A DNA stretch of 64,000 nucleotides from Rhodosorus marinus (lineage: Eukaryota > Rhodophyta > Stylonematophyceae > Stylonematales > Stylonemataceae): positions 62,001 through 126,000 of the forward strand of contig JAMWBK010000013.1 in NCBI GenBank assembly GCA_029953675.1, given 5' to 3'. A program made the position numbers and the translations under genes. This document shows positions 20,511-30,900 of this stretch, piece by piece. The notes beneath the pieces were generated by a model that had not been told where the DNA came from, did no database searches, and saw only the letters and a list, made by a program, of their open reading frames with translations. Positions within the stretch are counted from its first letter, which is position 1, and the number at the start of each line of letters is the position of its first letter.

Positions 20511-20684
20511 GAAACGATCAGAAATGATTCAGAGCATTCGAGTGCTCCCAGGACTACCTTTATTTGGTAGTGGTTCGACTAACTTGGGCTTGGCCGGACG
20601 TTTACCTGTGCTGTCTGCGGGCAACCACACGACGTACGTGGAATCCAGCGGCTCCAACACTGCCGGACATCGTCTGGGATGAGA

Positions 20685-20913
20685 ACTAAACGACATGAGC
20701 TCAAGCCTATGGAAATGTTTTACTGAGCATCCTGTTGTATACTTGGAGCTTTTGCGGCGTTTAAGTGTCCCTCTGTGGCGAGGCGATTTTCGAGTAGCAT
20801 GCTTGCCGAGGCGCGCCATAGGTGCCTGGGTTTCACGCTTCCCTACCTAGTTCTTAGTTCCTTTTCATGACTTGCGTAGCGCTTCAGGCTATGCTAATAA
20901 AGTCAGTAAAGCC
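20685..20913 (+). mobile_element. NLR-B 3' end
   Basis: The plus strand runs from the ORF2 C-terminus (TGTTTTACTGAGCATCCTG, GGCGCGCCATAG) through CTACCTAGTTCTTAGTTCC and GCGTAGCGCTTCAGGCTATG, to CTAATAAAGTCAGTAAAGCC at 20912. It gives the best view of the NLR-B tail, with an AATAAA just before the end. Confidence 0.8.
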
Positions 20914-20964
20914 ACCATCTAAAGGAAATCTGGTGTTCTTATCGATCGTGAAGGTGCGCAGTCG

Positions 20965-21400
20965 CGCAGTCCAAACCCGACTTCTCCACGTGACCAAAGC
21001 TTTCCACAATGAAAGGCTGGAACCAGTGGGAGCGACCCTCTGCGCGAGGCAGACTGGCCATATACTCTCAGCATACCGTCGCTTTACTCGGCTTTACTAG
21101 GCTTTATTGGCATAGCCTAAAACGCTAAGCAAGCCGTGAAAAGGAACTAAGAACTAGGTAGGGAAGCGTGCAAACCCAGGCGCCGTTTTTCAAAGATACT
21201 CGGCTTTACTCGTTTACCGGCTTTATTGGCTTTATTAGCAACTGGCTTTATTAGCAGAGCCTACAGCGCTACGCAAACCGTGAAAAGGAACTAAGAGCTA
21301 GGTAGGGAAGCGTGCAAGCCCAAGCGCTTTACTAGCATACCCTGAAGCGCTACGCAAGGCATGAAAGTTAAGAACTAGGGAAAGAAGTAGCATTACTAGC
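20965..21400 (-). mobile_element. Cluster of inverted NLR-B 3' ends
   Basis: At least three NLR-B tails lie head to tail on the minus strand, about 21093-21195, 21225-21325 and 21326-21392. Each carries the inverted CTTAGTTCCTTTTCACGG-like block and a GCGCTAC/GTAGCGC block. An internal ORF2 piece (20968-21090, CACAATGAAAGGCTGGAACC) precedes them. It looks like repeated insertion at, or duplication of, element ends. Confidence 0.75.
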
Positions 21401-21433
21401 GTACCTAAACCGCGACATCCTATTCCGACTGTA

Positions 21434-21630
21434 CAAAATTCATTCATTTTCTTTGGAGGGGTGGCCGCTCCTTGCCTTTAGACAGACTTTATCTTTCGGA
21501 TGGTGGCTTTACTTACATAGCCTGAACCGCTGCGCACTAGTCAGACTAAACAAAAAATTCGTTCATTTGGATGGGTGGCCGCTCCTTTCCTTTAGATAGA
21601 CTTTGTCTTTGAGATGGATGGATTTACTTG
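21434..21630 (+). repeat. Two tandem units of about 118 bases
   Basis: Both units contain GGTGGCCGCTCCTT followed by TTTAGA(C/T)AGACTTT. The first also carries an NLR-B-like tail word (GCCTGAACCGCTGCGCA). No coding function is seen. Confidence 0.6.
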
Positions 21631-21930
21631 TTGTAAAACGCGCTGACTTGATCCGACCTTTATTTCAAACCTTCGTTATGAGAACTACGACCTAAATGTA
21701 CAAGCTTATTGGAATCCTTTCGGCAATATCTGATGAAACTTCGCGTTCCAAAATCGTCGGAGAAAGAGGGTTCGACACGATCAATTCCGCGTTCGTGAAA
21801 CTCCTTCCCGGTAACCGTTCTATGCGATTCGATGGTGAAGCTCTCACCAACACGCAATAGATACAATCCACTTAAGAACTCACCCGTCTCAAGAATTTCA
21901 AGTTTTGCCTTTACTGCAAATCTCTCTTCT
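21629..21930 (+). repeat. LTR-like dispersed repeat, copy 1
   Basis: Starts TGTTG and is about 80 percent alike to 38155-38452, sharing AAACTCCTTCCCG, CAATCCACTTAAGAACTCAC and TTTCAAGTTTTGCC. The TGTTG start is shared with the presumed copia LTR at 13942. I infer a solo LTR fragment; target duplications were not found. Confidence 0.55.
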
Positions 21931-22130
21931 TCCTACTTTTCCATCTATCCCCTCAGTAGTGTCTATCAATACTCGGACTTGGGATATTATACCAAGTCCA
22001 TATGTCGCTGATCGACGTTCGCTATGATTCATCATGCATATAGAGAAGCCACTAAATCGAGAGTGGCAGTCTGCCACACCCAGAAATTATCACTATTCAA
22101 TGCCGGAGCCAGAATTCCAACATCACTGGT

Positions 22131-22434
22131 TTTTATTGGCTTGGCCAAAAGCGCTACGCAAGGCGTGAAAAGGAACTAAGAACTAGGTAGGGAAGCGTGC
22201 AAACCCAGGCGCCGATGGCGCGCCTCGGCAAGCATGCTGCTAGCATATCGGCACAGAGAGACACTTAAACGGCGTAGTGTTCCAAGTATTTGGCTCAGCG
22301 AAACATTTCCGCAACCACTCCAAACCCGTCTTCGCCACGTGAGCAAAGCTTTCCACAATGAAAAGGCTGGAACTGGTGGGAAACCGACCCTCTGCGCGGG
22401 GCAGACTGGCCATACTCTCAGCATACCGTCGTTC
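22131..22434 (-). mobile_element. 5'-truncated NLR-B copy
   Basis: The minus strand holds the NLR-B ORF2 C-terminal region (the ATACTCTCAGCATACCGTCG block inverted, then the FSLWKALL frame) and the usual tail near 22140-22200. Its 5' junction at about 22434 directly meets 5S rRNA sequence on the plus strand. Confidence 0.8.
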
Positions 22435-22435
22435 C

Positions 22436-22535
22436 TAACTTGCACCCGATGCTATCTCAAATTCGGAAGTTAAGCTCGAACGGGCCTTGGAGAGTACTGA
22501 GGTCAGGAATTTTCGGGAACGCCAGGTGACGTACC
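22436..22535 (+). rRNA. 5S rRNA, 3' part (about 100 of 120 bases), 5' end lost
   Basis: The sequence shows hallmark 5S blocks in order: CACCCGAT, CGGAAGTTAAGCTC, GGGC, GAGAGTACTGAGG, GGGAACGCCAGGTG, then GTACC and TTTTT, a Pol III stop. The internal control region (GAAGTTAAGC and after) is intact. The first 15-20 bases of a normal 5S are replaced by the 5' end of the minus-strand NLR-B copy, so the terminal stem cannot form. It is a partial gene or pseudogene rather than a working locus. Confidence 0.8.
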
Positions 22536-22540
22536 TTTTT

Positions 22541-23405
22541 GGTCTCCATAACCGTGATATAATTATTTAGGATTCCCTCTTGGAGCCCATCAAGACTGAA
22601 CAAGGAATCTATCGATGCGTTATGGAACCCCTAATGGGTTATACATTCTACGGGAACTTCTGTTCGTTTATTCGACCAGCCTATATGGCCAGGAGCGATC
22701 ATTTCCCTTCCACGGAGTCCAATTCAGAGTCATTGCAGAGTTCTGTATATGCTTGAGCGACCTCTCGCAGGAGCTCATCCGCTTGTTTGACTAATCGGCT
22801 GAAGATTTCCACGCAGAACGCCATCGGTTTGGCCGCCGATCGCGTCCCGCTATTTTGCCAGCTTGCATTTTTCAGCCTTGTATGCCGCGCATCCTGTCTC
22901 CCAGGGTGCTTTTGTGGGGATATGTCATCTGCTACGGCGAGGTCACATTCACATGAATCATGTGCAGTTTCCTGGAGAGCGCTATCTAGCGAGGATATCA
23001 GGCCGAAGTTGAATGCCTGGGGAGTGGCCGGTGGGTTCGAGTGTCATCTCGAGTCGCCGTTGTCTCAGTTGCGTGGTCAGAGCATCTCAGATCAGATTTT
23101 GTCTCATTTTCCGGCTTACTGTGGAGCTGGTGCAGTGGCGGAGGCTTTGGATGCCTGAGCGTAACGGCCATGAGGTTGTGTTCGGACAGTACACGTACTA
23201 AACGATCGTACACTGGCAGCCAAAATGCAGGAGTTGGTACAAGCAGAGATTCAGTTCGTCAGTGCTCGATCCACGCGAGTGTCTTGTCGGAAACTCTCGG
23301 AGTCATATGCCGCGTCCAGATCCAATGCAGGATCGCATACGGGCTCGCAATATCTCACTGAGTCATGAGCATCAACATCATCGACATATTTGTCGAGATG
23401 AGATA
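22541..23405. other. No recognised feature
   Basis: Mixed-composition DNA with open frames (22787-23158, 23041-23361) that show no domain, start context or homology to other parts of the window. It could be old repeat DNA. Confidence 0.35.
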
Positions 23406-23410
23406 CGACG

Positions 23411-24340
23411 AACGAATGGTTTAATCGGAGGCTGAAAAAAAAAAACCCCGAGGGGAAAAAAAGACTAAGCGCGGCGAAGTACTCGCGCCTCCAACATCAA
23501 AGCGGCATTCATGCGCCACAGCAGGAAACTTAAGCGGGTAAACAACGATTGAAGACGGTCAGGGCGTTCGCGGAACAACTCCCGAAGCCAGCGAGAACCA
23601 ACAGAGTCCATGAACCCAAAGCACTCAATGATCAGGGGTACCAAGCGATGTGCTAGTGCCGAAGCACGAACACCAGGGGAAGACAAAGCCCCCGCGTATT
23701 TGATCTCTTTGCGGCGTCTCATTCTGGCGGCGGCAGATCCACGGCGCTCCCCCGCAGCCGGGAGATAACGACTAGCTTGAGGGTTAGGAACAGCAAGATC
23801 AACGTATGTGGTACGGCGGCTGTCGTCACAGGTGATCACCAGGTCGGCTACACGGCGTTCATCATTTTGAAAGTCCGCGACGGGTAAAGGTTTCTCACGT
23901 TCGATTTCCAGACCGGCTTGCCGAGCTATAGGCCGAAGTTCCCGGTATAACAGGTTCAAGATCCGTGTGTGGCGGCGGGTTGGAGCACCTTTCACCGCCG
24001 GGCAACTAGCGAGCAGGTGGGCGCCAAAATCTGCGTTGTCTTCAGTCTGAGAGCAGAGAGGGCACGACGAACCCATCTCGTACGGCCAAGGGGGCTGATG
24101 TAAGCCGAGGTATAAGCGCAGTGAAGTACGCACTTCGAAATCCGACAGTGTGAGTGGCGGAAAGGCTGGTACGGTCATGAGCCACTGAGAGCTAATAACC
24201 CCTCCAAGACTACGTAGGCGGGCGCGAGCGCGAGAAGATGAGACCATCTGCGCGAGGAGTCGGCCATATGCAGCACGGTGCAAGTCCCAAGAAAGAATAT
24301 TTTGCAGCGCATCCGTGCGTGCGATAATCCTATTCAGGCC
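23411..24340 (-). pseudogene. Longest NLR-A copy, 5'-truncated, endonuclease ORF open
   Basis: A 272-codon minus frame (24283 to 23465) covers the linker (HRAAYGRLLAQMVSSSRARA, QWLMTVPAFPPLTLSDFEV), the CX2CX11HX4C knuckle, the PD-(D/E)XK core (RVADLVITCDD...YVDLAVPNP) and the C-terminus ending LMLEARVLRRA. The 3' UTR holds T runs around CCCCTCGGGG and ends CCATTCGTTCGTC at about 23411. Upstream of 24283 the similarity continues to about 24330, then stops. It lacks RT and ORF1, so it cannot move by itself. Near identity to 6286-7112 shows recent activity of a master copy elsewhere. Confidence 0.85.
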
Positions 24341-24690
24341 ACCCTCAGAAATCTACCTCATCGTGACTTTATTCTATATTTTCATTGAGGTGTGGATCGA
24401 AGGTGGATCTACGCTTGAAATATTTAATAAATTATTGGAAAGTCTTTATCTATTTATAGAAGTCTCGGCGCGGCGAAATCGATTATAGGGGATGGACAGC
24501 GTATGGAAGGATACAATTCAACTTATCAACCACTACGCTTTCAAAATTGCTCTGCATAAATCGAGAATTCGCCCTCGAACGACTGGACGAAGCCATCGAT
24601 GTGCAGGGGATTCGAACCAACCAGTCAACAGCGGAATACCCTGAAAAGGGAATCTCACCACTTTGCGCTATTCACTGCCCGAAAAACTCT
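24341..24690. other. AT-rich spacer
   Basis: Nothing firm. GGGATTCGAACC at 24607 recalls an inverted tRNA T arm, but the acceptor and D stems do not pair (see rejected items). Confidence 0.4.
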
Positions 24691-24905
24691 CAGCAAGACG
24701 GTCTTAAAATTGAACGTGAGAAGCCTCTGCCTGTCGCAGACTACCAAAATGGCGCAAGGCCGGGTGGCTGACCTCGTGGTCACCGGTGATGATGGCAGCC
24801 GTACGACGTTACGTTCGTCTTGCTGTCCTAATCCTCGCGCAAGTCGTTTTTTTCCGGCTTCGGGAGTTGTTCCGCGAACGCCCTGACGGTCTTTCCTCGC
24901 TATTT
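24690..24905 (+). mobile_element. NLR-A endonuclease fragment, plus strand
   Basis: TGAACGTGAGAAGCCTCTGC and GTGGCTGACCTCGTGGTCAC correspond to the region encoding EIEREKPLPVADFQNDERRV and the endonuclease core in the minus-strand copies. A deletion joins it to the C-terminal region (GCGAACGCCCTGACGGTC). Confidence 0.75.
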
Positions 24906-24907
24906 AG

Positions 24908-25885
24908 TGGTGGTGGTTTTACTGGCTGGCTCTACTAGCATAGCCTGAAGCGCTACGCAAGGCGCTGAAAAGGAACTAAGAAATAGGTAGGGAAGCGTGC
25001 AAACCCAGGCGCCTTTGGCGCGCTTCGACAAGCATGCTGCTCGAATATCGCCGCAGAGAGACACTTAAACGCCGCAAAAATCCAAGTATTCAACAGGACG
25101 CTCGGTAAAACATTTCCGCAACCACTCCAAACCCGAATTCTTCACGTGACCAAAGCTTTCCACAATGAAAGGCTGGAACCGGTGGGAGCGACCCTCAGCG
25201 CGAGGCAGACTGGCCATACTCTCAGCATACCGTCGTTCTTTCTCGCGGCGAAGGGCCGAAGCCGCTGCTCCCCGGCGGCGGGCGGCAGCCGTGAGATGGG
25301 CGCTTGCCACAGGGCATGTAATCGCGAGGTCAACATGCTGAGTGTCTGGCGGCTGCATCTGAGACGAGGAGATCTGCGGTACAGCGGGGCGGTGCCGTGT
25401 CCGAGACCGATCTGGATAGTTCCGATTCCACCTCAACCGTATGCCCTACCTGAGTCAAACATTCGCTGAGAATGTACTTGAAGCGAGTGTGACGCCTCGT
25501 ACGAAGACCTCTCAACAGTCCGCATGAACCTAAGAAGTAGTAACCACAAGCATCGAACCGACTCTCACATCCCTGACGGAAAGACGGCCGATTAGGTGCC
25601 ACGGAGCTTGTGGCAAACCCAGATAGATCCGTGCAGCAGAGCCGAACTGAAAGGCATCGAGACGGTGGCCCAGTGACGAAGGCAGCGTGGTTAACCACAA
25701 GTGCGACAGGTTGCCTCCCATGCCGCGGGGTCGAGCGGCGGTGGTAGTCGGTGTGAGGGGAAAGTTGAGCAAGATTGCGTGAGCGGCACTGTGTTGGCCC
25801 CAGGGGAGGCTATGTTGAATCACATCAGTGCGCGAGCTCCATAATCGGCTCAGACCCCTTTTTACTGGACTTACACAGCCTGATG
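24908..25885 (-). pseudogene. NLR-B copy, 5'-truncated, endonuclease region readable
   Basis: The minus strand encodes, with frameshifts, IQHSLPWGQHSAAHAILLNF, a linker ending AARIYLGLPQAPW, then TRRHTRFKYILSE. The endonuclease core follows (ADLLVSDAAARHSA, VDLAITCP), then RRRGAAASALRREKERRYAE and FIVESFGHVKNSGLEWLRK. The tail at about 24910-24990 has the NLR-B pattern with an inverted GCTTCAGGCTATGC. This is the most complete NLR-B endonuclease in the window. Confidence 0.8.
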
Positions 25886-26025
25886 CTCTACGCAAAACGT
25901 AAAAGCTAACTAGGGGCTAGGAAGAAGAGCATGTAAGCCCAGGCGACGGTGGCTCGCCTCGGCGAGCATGTTGCTAGAATACCGCCACAGTGCGATACTT
26001 AAACGGCGGAGGACCTCGAGAACTC
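25862..26025 (-). mobile_element. NLR-B-like 3' end, subfamily of the copy at 1-3770
   Basis: Inverted, it reads CGCCTGGGCTTACATGCTCT then TAGCCCCTAGTTAGC and ACGTTTTGCGTAGAGC. This is closer to 3700-3760 than to the other NLR-B tails. It is immediately upstream, in its own orientation, of the copy at 24908-25885. Confidence 0.7.
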
Positions 26026-26162
26026 AAAAGCCAAAACCCAATACTTTAGTAGGGGCGGTCAGTAGTCACTGGCGAGAGGTCAAAGGCCGGATGAACTTCT
26101 ATCAGAGCTGCCTCAGCGGAGAGGAAGTCCTCTAACACCGGGCGGAGGACAGGAGGACATGA

Positions 26163-26301
26163 ATGCCTGTTTACTCGTCACAGGGTCGGCTTATCAACTC
26201 CTTACCTCGCTTGTCGCCACCCCTGAGCCTCAGCTCTCTGCCCTTGCGGACATGAAACTGACTCATGCCCACAACTCATTGTTCGTTGACTTTGATCGCT
26301 T
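26163..26301 (+). pseudogene. ORF1 fragment, left member of an inverted pair flanking the intact element
   Basis: The plus frame reads LVTGSAYQLLTSLVATPEPQ then LSALADMKLTHAHNSLFVDF. The inverted copy at 31328-31455 is about 80 percent alike. The similarity breaks at about 26301, some eight bases before the intact retrotransposon. Confidence 0.65.
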
Positions 26302-26391
26302 AGTCTGGGGTTACGTTAGTCTGGGGTTATCTGGGGTTATTGGATAAGGTTCGAAATTAAGTTTGTAGGTTTGGTTCGCCTGGGGTAAAAT

Positions 26392-27975
26392 ATGCCAAAC
26401 ACTGGCACTTCCCCTTCGTTTGGGGAGGGGAATTCGAAGAATACCGGTGCAATGAGCGGAATGCTGCCTGCCTCTCCAATTGCTGAACGAGAGGACGGGC
26501 ATGGGCCACATGATGGACTACAAGCGACTACTTTACGCCCAAAAGAACCGTGCCAGGAGGGGAGTCGGACAGAGCCTTCTACGTCATCCTCTCCCGCTAA
26601 CACGTTCCTCCACCAACTTCGAAGCTACGATCAGTGCTATCACGCCCTCGGAATTGGGGAGCAGGACATCGCGAACTTCTACAAAGCAGTCTTCAATCTC
26701 TACTCGCGAATTAACAGTACCACAGAGATACATAATGTCACCAGCCGCCTCACGGAACTTGCACAGAAGCCCCACATGTGGCAAGCTTCTGCACAGACTT
26801 CGAATCCCTCGGGAGCTTCGGCGCATCACCGGCCGACGGCGGTGGTCAATCAACTTGCGGCCGGAACGGGCTTCAATCAAGTTCCGGTCGGGACAGGTGT
26901 CCCTGCGGGTGTCCGGTTTGAGACGGCTTTCCCGGCCCTTGGGAATGACACCCCCAGACCCACCTACGCGGCGGTTTCGGCGGTAGAAGTACCAGAGAAC
27001 GGTGTAGAGACACCCATCCGCACCATGCGAAGGCCTGGGCCGCAGACGCAACATGCCGCCCTGAAGCAGTTACACGCCACAGTGGGAGGGGCCAGCTGGG
27101 GCCCTGAGACCACGCCAGTGCTTGTTACCCTCCGAAATATCCGTCCCCCACGACAGGATGAGGTGGCTGCTTCTGACTTCACTACGGTCCTCTGCCGGGC
27201 GTTGGGCATTCCCGGCTCGTATGTGGCGCATTTGGACTTTATCTTTTCACACGTGAGCCTCGTGTGCCACCCTGATGCAATTCCTCTTCTCCAAAGCGCA
27301 ATCAGCCGGGGAGTGTTCCGGACTGGGATTTTCGGATCCTTTACCATGCGACACCCCGATCGACAGGTGAGCCTGTACACCGGGCACGGTTTAGAGGCGG
27401 ATAACCTGCTGGGGTTCAACGAGCGGCAACGACTCGCCGGCGGAGATGTCAGGGCTCAAACGCTGAGACGAGCGATCGAGCAGATCATACGCATCCGCGC
27501 GCGGCTGAGCCGTCGACATCTCTCGTTTACAACTCTCGCCCGAGTGCACGAGATGCTGGACCAACGGCTTGAAAAGTTACAAGCCCTTCAACAGCAACCT
27601 GCGGTATCCAGGGAGAGCGCGGAACCCCTAACGACTGCAGCCGCACCAAACGCAGCCGCTGAAGCCTCGTCGTCTCCGGACGATGCACAGGCAGCCTGTG
27701 GGACTGTTGCCACTCAGGGTGACTCCGGTGGAACATCCCAAGTACCGCAGGATGTGGAAGAAGAGGACAATCCCCATGCGGAACTCTCGTGCAACTTGCC
27801 GGAACCTCCTCAACTTAAGCGCTCGCGCCGGTCTGCCAACGGATCTAGCACGGATGCAGAAATGACACCAGCTCCCCTCGACCCCACACCGAGCGAGAAT
27901 GGACTACAACCTGAAACTGCAGCCAATACAAACCCGTCGGTTCAGCAGGAAGCGCAGGACAACGAGCAATCATAA
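26392..27975 (+). CDS. Retrotransposon ORF1, 527 residues, possible RRM-like nucleic-acid-binding region
   Basis: Starts at an ATG and ends in the TAA that overlaps the ORF2 ATG. The first 60 residues are polar and disordered. Residues of about 70-120 are helical (LRSYDQCYHALGIGEQDIAN). Residues of about 240-320 (PVLVTLRNIRPPRQ, then VAHLDFIFSHVSLVCHPDAI) have an alternating strand-helix pattern resembling an RRM. A basic helical segment follows (RRAIEQIIRIRARLSRRHLS), and the last 120 residues are acidic, Ala/Pro/Ser rich. There is no CCHC zinc knuckle. By analogy with ORF1 proteins of other non-LTR elements it should bind element RNA in the particle. The RRM reading is an inference from pattern only. 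Confidence 0.75.
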   Translation: MPNTGTSPSFGEGNSKNTGAMSGMLPASPIAEREDGHGPHDGLQATTLRPKEPCQEGSRTEPSTSSSPANTFLHQLRSYDQCYHALGIGEQDIANFYKAVFNLYSRINSTTEIHNVTSRLTELAQKPHMWQASAQTSNPSGASAHHRPTAVVNQLAAGTGFNQVPVGTGVPAGVRFETAFPALGNDTPRPTYAAVSAVEVPENGVETPIRTMRRPGPQTQHAALKQLHATVGGASWGPETTPVLVTLRNIRPPRQDEVAASDFTTVLCRALGIPGSYVAHLDFIFSHVSLVCHPDAIPLLQSAISRGVFRTGIFGSFTMRHPDRQVSLYTGHGLEADNLLGFNERQRLAGGDVRAQTLRRAIEQIIRIRARLSRRHLSFTTLARVHEMLDQRLEKLQALQQQPAVSRESAEPLTTAAAPNAAAEASSSPDDAQAACGTVATQGDSGGTSQVPQDVEEEDNPHAELSCNLPEPPQLKRSRRSANGSSTDAEMTPAPLDPTPSENGLQPETAANTNPSVQQEAQDNEQS

Positions 27976-30900
27976 TGCCGTCCAGACGCAGGGGACGTAA
28001 ACGCCCACGAGAAGAGCCTCTGTTCTTCTCTGACCGGGAGGCCTGGATTTGCCGCTGGAACGCTTTCGTAGCTGAGATCACGGAGGAGGGGAGGCATTGG
28101 ACGCGCATCACACATTGCCCGGTGCCCACACGACGCTTCGTGCCCCGAGCACACGTTTCTACATGGAGCCGGCTTCTTCGGGCTGCCCTCGAGCTTTCTC
28201 TGGACGCGACAGCACCTCCATTAGCGAGCCTGCTTCTCGTCGGCCTTCCGGGTCTGGTCCTGGGCCACTCCACCCTTGACACAGGGGTACAGGTCGCACA
28301 TGTACTAGAAGGAGAGTTCCAGCGGGTCTGGACGGCCCTTGAGGAGAAAGCCGCCTCAATGAAACCCCCACCTACACCACACGGTGCCGAAGACGTTCGT
28401 CGACGAGTCGATGGCCGCCGCAAACAAGCACTTAAACTAGCACGACTCGGCCGCCTCTCGGATGCTGCAAGAAGACTCGAGGCCACCGAAATGGCGCCTT
28501 TCACAGCGGCTACCTGGCGGCAACTACAACAGCTCTTTCCGAGCCCCGCCAGTGTGGATTCACCGGTGGAGATTGTGGAAGCCCTCCAAGGCCTACTCAC
28601 GACGGACAACGACACACTGAAGAGGCGGTGGGATCCAAAAACGGCTGCCGACGAAGGCCTCCTCTCAATCGTGGCACGACTACCTCAAGGGACGAGCCCT
28701 GGACCGAGTGGAATGCGCGCGGAACATTTGCAAGGGGCGAACCAACAGACTCAGGTAGCACTGATTCGGGTCTTGCGCCAACTCGCCACCGCGCCCGGGC
28801 GATTCTCACCCCTTCTGCTACGAGCCTTGCGTAGCAGTAGACTTCTGCCTTTCTCGAAGCCAGCACAGGGGGGTAACTCCCAGGCCAAGGCAGGGATCCG
28901 CCCAATAGGCGTGCCGGAGGTCCTACGCAAAGTGGCAACTCAGTGGGGGCTGCGAGCGGTGATGGACCGGGTCCGCGAGCTGTTGGTGCCGTTGCAGCTG
29001 AGAATCGGGGTCAGCGGTGGCTGTGAACGGTCACTGCACGCCATCCAGGCCCACCTGTCATGTGAACCAGACTCGGTTGCACTTCGACTGGACCTCGAGA
29101 ACGCCTTTAACCGCATTGATAGGCGAATTGCCAAGAAACTGGTGGCCCAGCACTTCCCTGAGCTCACAGCGGTGTATAGGCTCGGATATGGAGGCGATGG
29201 GGAAACACCGACGACTTGTGGATGGCGGACGACGCAAGAAGACAACCACCTGCACAAGGACAGACTGACGCTGCAAGCAGAAACCGGAGTACAACAAGGC
29301 GACCCTTTAGGTCCGGTGCTACATGCGCTCTCCCTGGCCCCTTTTCTCAAGGCACTCAGCAACAAGTTTCAGGGAGTCACGATCGTCGCCATCCATGACG
29401 ACATCACTCTGGTCGGCGCATTGCCCATATTGAAGGAGGCTCTCCAATGGGGACAGACCCTGCTACCGTGCCTTGGAGCCCGCCTGCAGCTCAGCAAATG
29501 CAGCCTTTATGGTCGATCCCTCACCACTACACGCTTGGTGAACCGTGCGATTCCCGGCGTGCAAGTGACTAGGGAAGGCCTCACAATCCACTCCATCCCC
29601 ATCGGCACTCGGCAGTACATCGAGCACGAGTGTAGACGGCTGCAGAACAAACACGAGACGCTTTTCAAGGAGATTTCGAGCCTGCCAACCGAGGAACTGC
29701 CTATCCAGCTTGCGCTTTACAGGTATTGCGCTGAAACGAGGTTGGATTACACCTTGCGATGCCTTGCCTACCCGTTTGGACGAGCTCTGGCCAGGGAAGC
29801 GGACAGTATGAGCAGATACCACTTAGAGGTCTTGTTTGGTGGCCTCTGCACGACGGCCTTGGTCGAGGATGAGCTGATACACCCGGTCAACGAGCAGATT
29901 TCGTTGCCCTGCCGATGGGGCGGATTGGGGTTCGCGACCCGTGCAAGAATACAGCCGATTGCGTTCTTCTCGGCCTGGGCGCAGACCCTGAGAGACCATG
30001 CGGGTCAGTGGCCCTATATAACGGAGGTGGAGCGACAGGTCAGGCAAGGTGGCGACATACACATCAGCCACCTAGGCCGACTGCAGGTGTCAACGGAGAC
30101 GATCGGTGAGCAAATCCGCGCGTCTAGTCGTGCTATAGAGCGGAGACTGTGCCCAGACACGCCGCCGCGGATCCGGAGACTGGCCAAGCTGCCCGAATTG
30201 AGAGACGAAGCCGCACCTGAAGTAGCGGACTCCCCTCGCGATTGGAACCATGGTTCAATACAACAAACCCTCTCTAGGGAGGCACACCATCGCGCGTTCC
30301 AACGTTTGGTCGGCAACGAGGGCGTTTCGCATGAACACCGTGCAAGAATCCGATCGGCGGCCGGCTCGGGTTCGGGGGTATGGCTGCGGGAACTACCGTT
30401 GCTAGAGCCGAGAAAGCTGGACTCACAGGAATTGCAGGTAAATGTTCGACAACTGCTGGGGCTGCCGATTCCGGGGTTGCGGACAACGGAGCAGTGCACC
30501 AGTTGCCGTAGGAAACATGGCCCAAATGGGGTGCAACGATTTCAACACTGTCCAACATCGACGGGACTATGGCAGAGACGGCACGACGAGCTCTGTACGG
30601 AGCTAGGGAGATGGCTCAACCGATGGAATTTTCTTGACATACAGCAAGAACCGCAGAGGTATTTTGAGAATTACCAGCTGCGACCAGATATCGTGGCGAC
30701 CCATCCAAAGACCTTTCAAAAGTACGCGATCGATGTGACGGTGATTTCACCGCTACAGGAAAAGTACATAAGGCGTGGCAGTGCAGAAAACGGGTATGCA
30801 GCGAAACTGGCGGAGAACTACAAGCTCGCGCACTATAAAGAGGCGATGAGTGTGGAAAAGCCCGAGGAGAAGTTCATCCCGATCGCGATAGAGACCTTTG

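Noticed and set aside
24580-24690. Possible tRNA on the minus strand (GGTTCGAATCC T-arm word and TTTTCAG loop)
   Set aside because: Acceptor strands do not pair, the T stem is mismatched and the anticodon stem has only three good pairs. At best a ruined tRNA relic.
26300-26345. Telomere or telomeric insertion
   Set aside because: The TTA-TCTGGGG words are few and degenerate, and the region lies in the middle of the window; reported only as a possible target motif.
26584-27813. Antisense open frames across retrotransposon ORF1 and ORF2
   Set aside because: They mirror the GC-rich coding frames and carry no motifs. The plus-strand ORFs explain them.
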